A stretch of DNA of 64,000 bases, from assembly GCA_947471745.1 (NCBI GenBank), contig CANJKZ010000820.1, positions 2,083,501 through 2,147,500 of the forward strand, written 5' to 3'. Shown here in pieces: positions 63,111 to 64,000 of the stretch; within the stretch, counting starts at the first letter, position 1; each line of letters begins with the position of its first letter. Both the position numbers and the translations under genes were made by a program. The DNA comes from Closterium sp. Naga37s-1 (lineage: Eukaryota; Streptophyta; Zygnematophyceae; Desmidiales; Closteriaceae). Below the pieces are notes generated by a model that was given only the letters and a program-made list of their open reading frames with translations, had not been told where the DNA came from and ran no database searches.

Positions 63111-64000
63111 ACGCTGCACCGCTCCACCGCGCCCGCCACCAGCTCCACCGCCGCCACCACTGCCACCACCACCCCCACCACCCCCACCACCGCCGCCGCC
63201 ACCACCCCCTGTGCCGCCTCTGACCCCCCACCACCAGCGCCACTCCCACCTCCGCCACCACCCCCGCCCCCCCCACCCCCTCCGCCGTCGCCTCCCCCGC
63301 CGCCACCTCCGCCACCCCTGCCCCCCTTGCCCCTGCCGCCCTTGCGCCTCCCACTAGGAGCAGACGCAGCCCCGACCCCCTAAGCACCGAGGTAGTCGAC
63401 AGCAGCAGCAGATGCAATGGAGGGGAGGAAGGGGGAGGGGGAGCACCCCTCAAAGAAGGGAGAGCGGGGGTCGCCACGAGAGGCACCTACAGCTACAATG
63501 CTCTTCTCAGCTGCTAGGAGTTCCTTCTCGAGCAGGTCGACAGTGAGGTCGGTGGGGGAGAGGGCGAGAAAGTGGTCCCTGACAGTACGAAGGGAGTCAG
63601 GGAGGCGGGTGACTAGGTGGTACAGTGTGAGGTACATCGGGGGAGGGTTCTTGGCGAGGAAATCGGGGGGAAGCGCGGCACGGTAGCGGAGATCACTAGT
63701 ACGGAGGTGAGTGATGAGGTCAGCTACAGTGGCAAAGGCAGACAGATCGAGGAAGAGGTAGGGCAGTGAGAGACGGCCTATCGCAGCAGTGGCAGGGGAG
63801 GAGTAGCGCGCAACTACAGCATCGTACAGCTCCTTAGCGGTCTTATGCTGGCCGAAGTGTTCACGCTCATCTAACGGTAGGTGGCTGCGAACGGCTAGGC
63901 GAGCGTGAGCATCACGGGTCTGCCACTGTGAGCGAGCAGTGCTGTCAGCAGTAGTGGCAGGTGCGGGAGCGGCGCCTGACGTGTGGTCATACAGGGAGAC
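63110..64000 (-). pseudogene. B gag (to window edge)
   Basis: A polyglycine and basic tract (about 63110-63370), then on the minus strand the end of the Gag core: TPFFEGCSP-like SPFFEGCSPSPFLPS, LYHLVTRLPDSLRTVRDHFL, LTVDLLEKELLAAEKSIVAV. Further right, LITHLRTSDLRYRAALPPDF-like and WQTRDAHARLAVRSHLPLDE-like sequence reaches the window edge. It matches the C and F Gags. The start is outside the window. Broken. Confidence 0.82.

Larger units (their letters stand above)
52750..64000 (-). mobile_element. Ty1/copia element B, cut by copia C and by the window edge
   Basis: The 3' LTR is 52750-52875, of the same family as copy X. On the minus strand the parts run from gag (right edge) through a Gly-rich region, Cys/His module, protease, integrase and linker to RT/RNase H, with copia C (54875-59826) inserted in the RT entry region. 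The 5' LTR lies beyond 64000, so neither LTR age nor target duplication can be judged. Broken, with a few breaks apart from C. Confidence 0.9.

Overview
This looks like repeat-dominated nuclear DNA from a plant-lineage eukaryote. The evidence is GT-AG introns, a plant-type S8 subtilase with the I9 / peptidase S8 / fibronectin-III layout, LTR elements whose primer site matches plant initiator tRNA-Met, and a hAT and a Harbinger-like element. GC-rich, low-complexity proteins and the style of the copia elements suggest a streptophyte alga such as Closterium; that genus is a guess. I see no rRNA, tRNA, CRISPR or bacterial operon, and I estimate 80% or more of the window is mobile-element fossil.

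Layout. 1-958: 3' end of a Ty1/copia element (copy X) abutting a minus-strand Ty3/gypsy element (959-about 4290). 5119-5494: Harbinger-like MITE. 5580-5846: TRIM-like mini-element. 6005-15930: minus-strand subtilase gene, probably a pseudogene. Its large intron holds a non-coding LTR element (N1, 8045-13216), which holds a hAT transposon (8737-11677). 16638-33795: old copia element E with 1.2-kb LTRs and two insertions, copia A1 (22167-29157) and small non-coding LTR element N2 (30355-32689). 33801-36300: nothing recognised. 36332-36555: remnants of an M23-peptidase-like gene, split by copia F (36573-43942), whose two LTRs are identical. 44372-44716: second TRIM-like element. About 45260-51338: copia D, carrying a solo LTR (50244-50912). 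51339-52749: start of a second gypsy element. 52750 to the right edge: minus-strand copia B, cut by copia C (54875-59826).

Most nesting steps are proven by exact 5-bp target duplications (CCTCA, GTGAG, GTTGA, TGACA, GATAT, CTCCT, AGCTC) and an 8-bp one for the hAT.

The copia copies and the N elements share an unusual leader. About 38-50 nt after the primer site lies GGGCCCACC, close to where the antisense of the initiator-tRNA anticodon arm would fall, so much of the leader reads like an antisense initiator tRNA. The N elements have no recognisable protein but share this leader and the polypurine/LTR junction with the copia elements, so they look like parasites of them. The copia proteins also share a repeated LREWY peptide module and a non-canonical Cys/His motif where a zinc knuckle would be expected.
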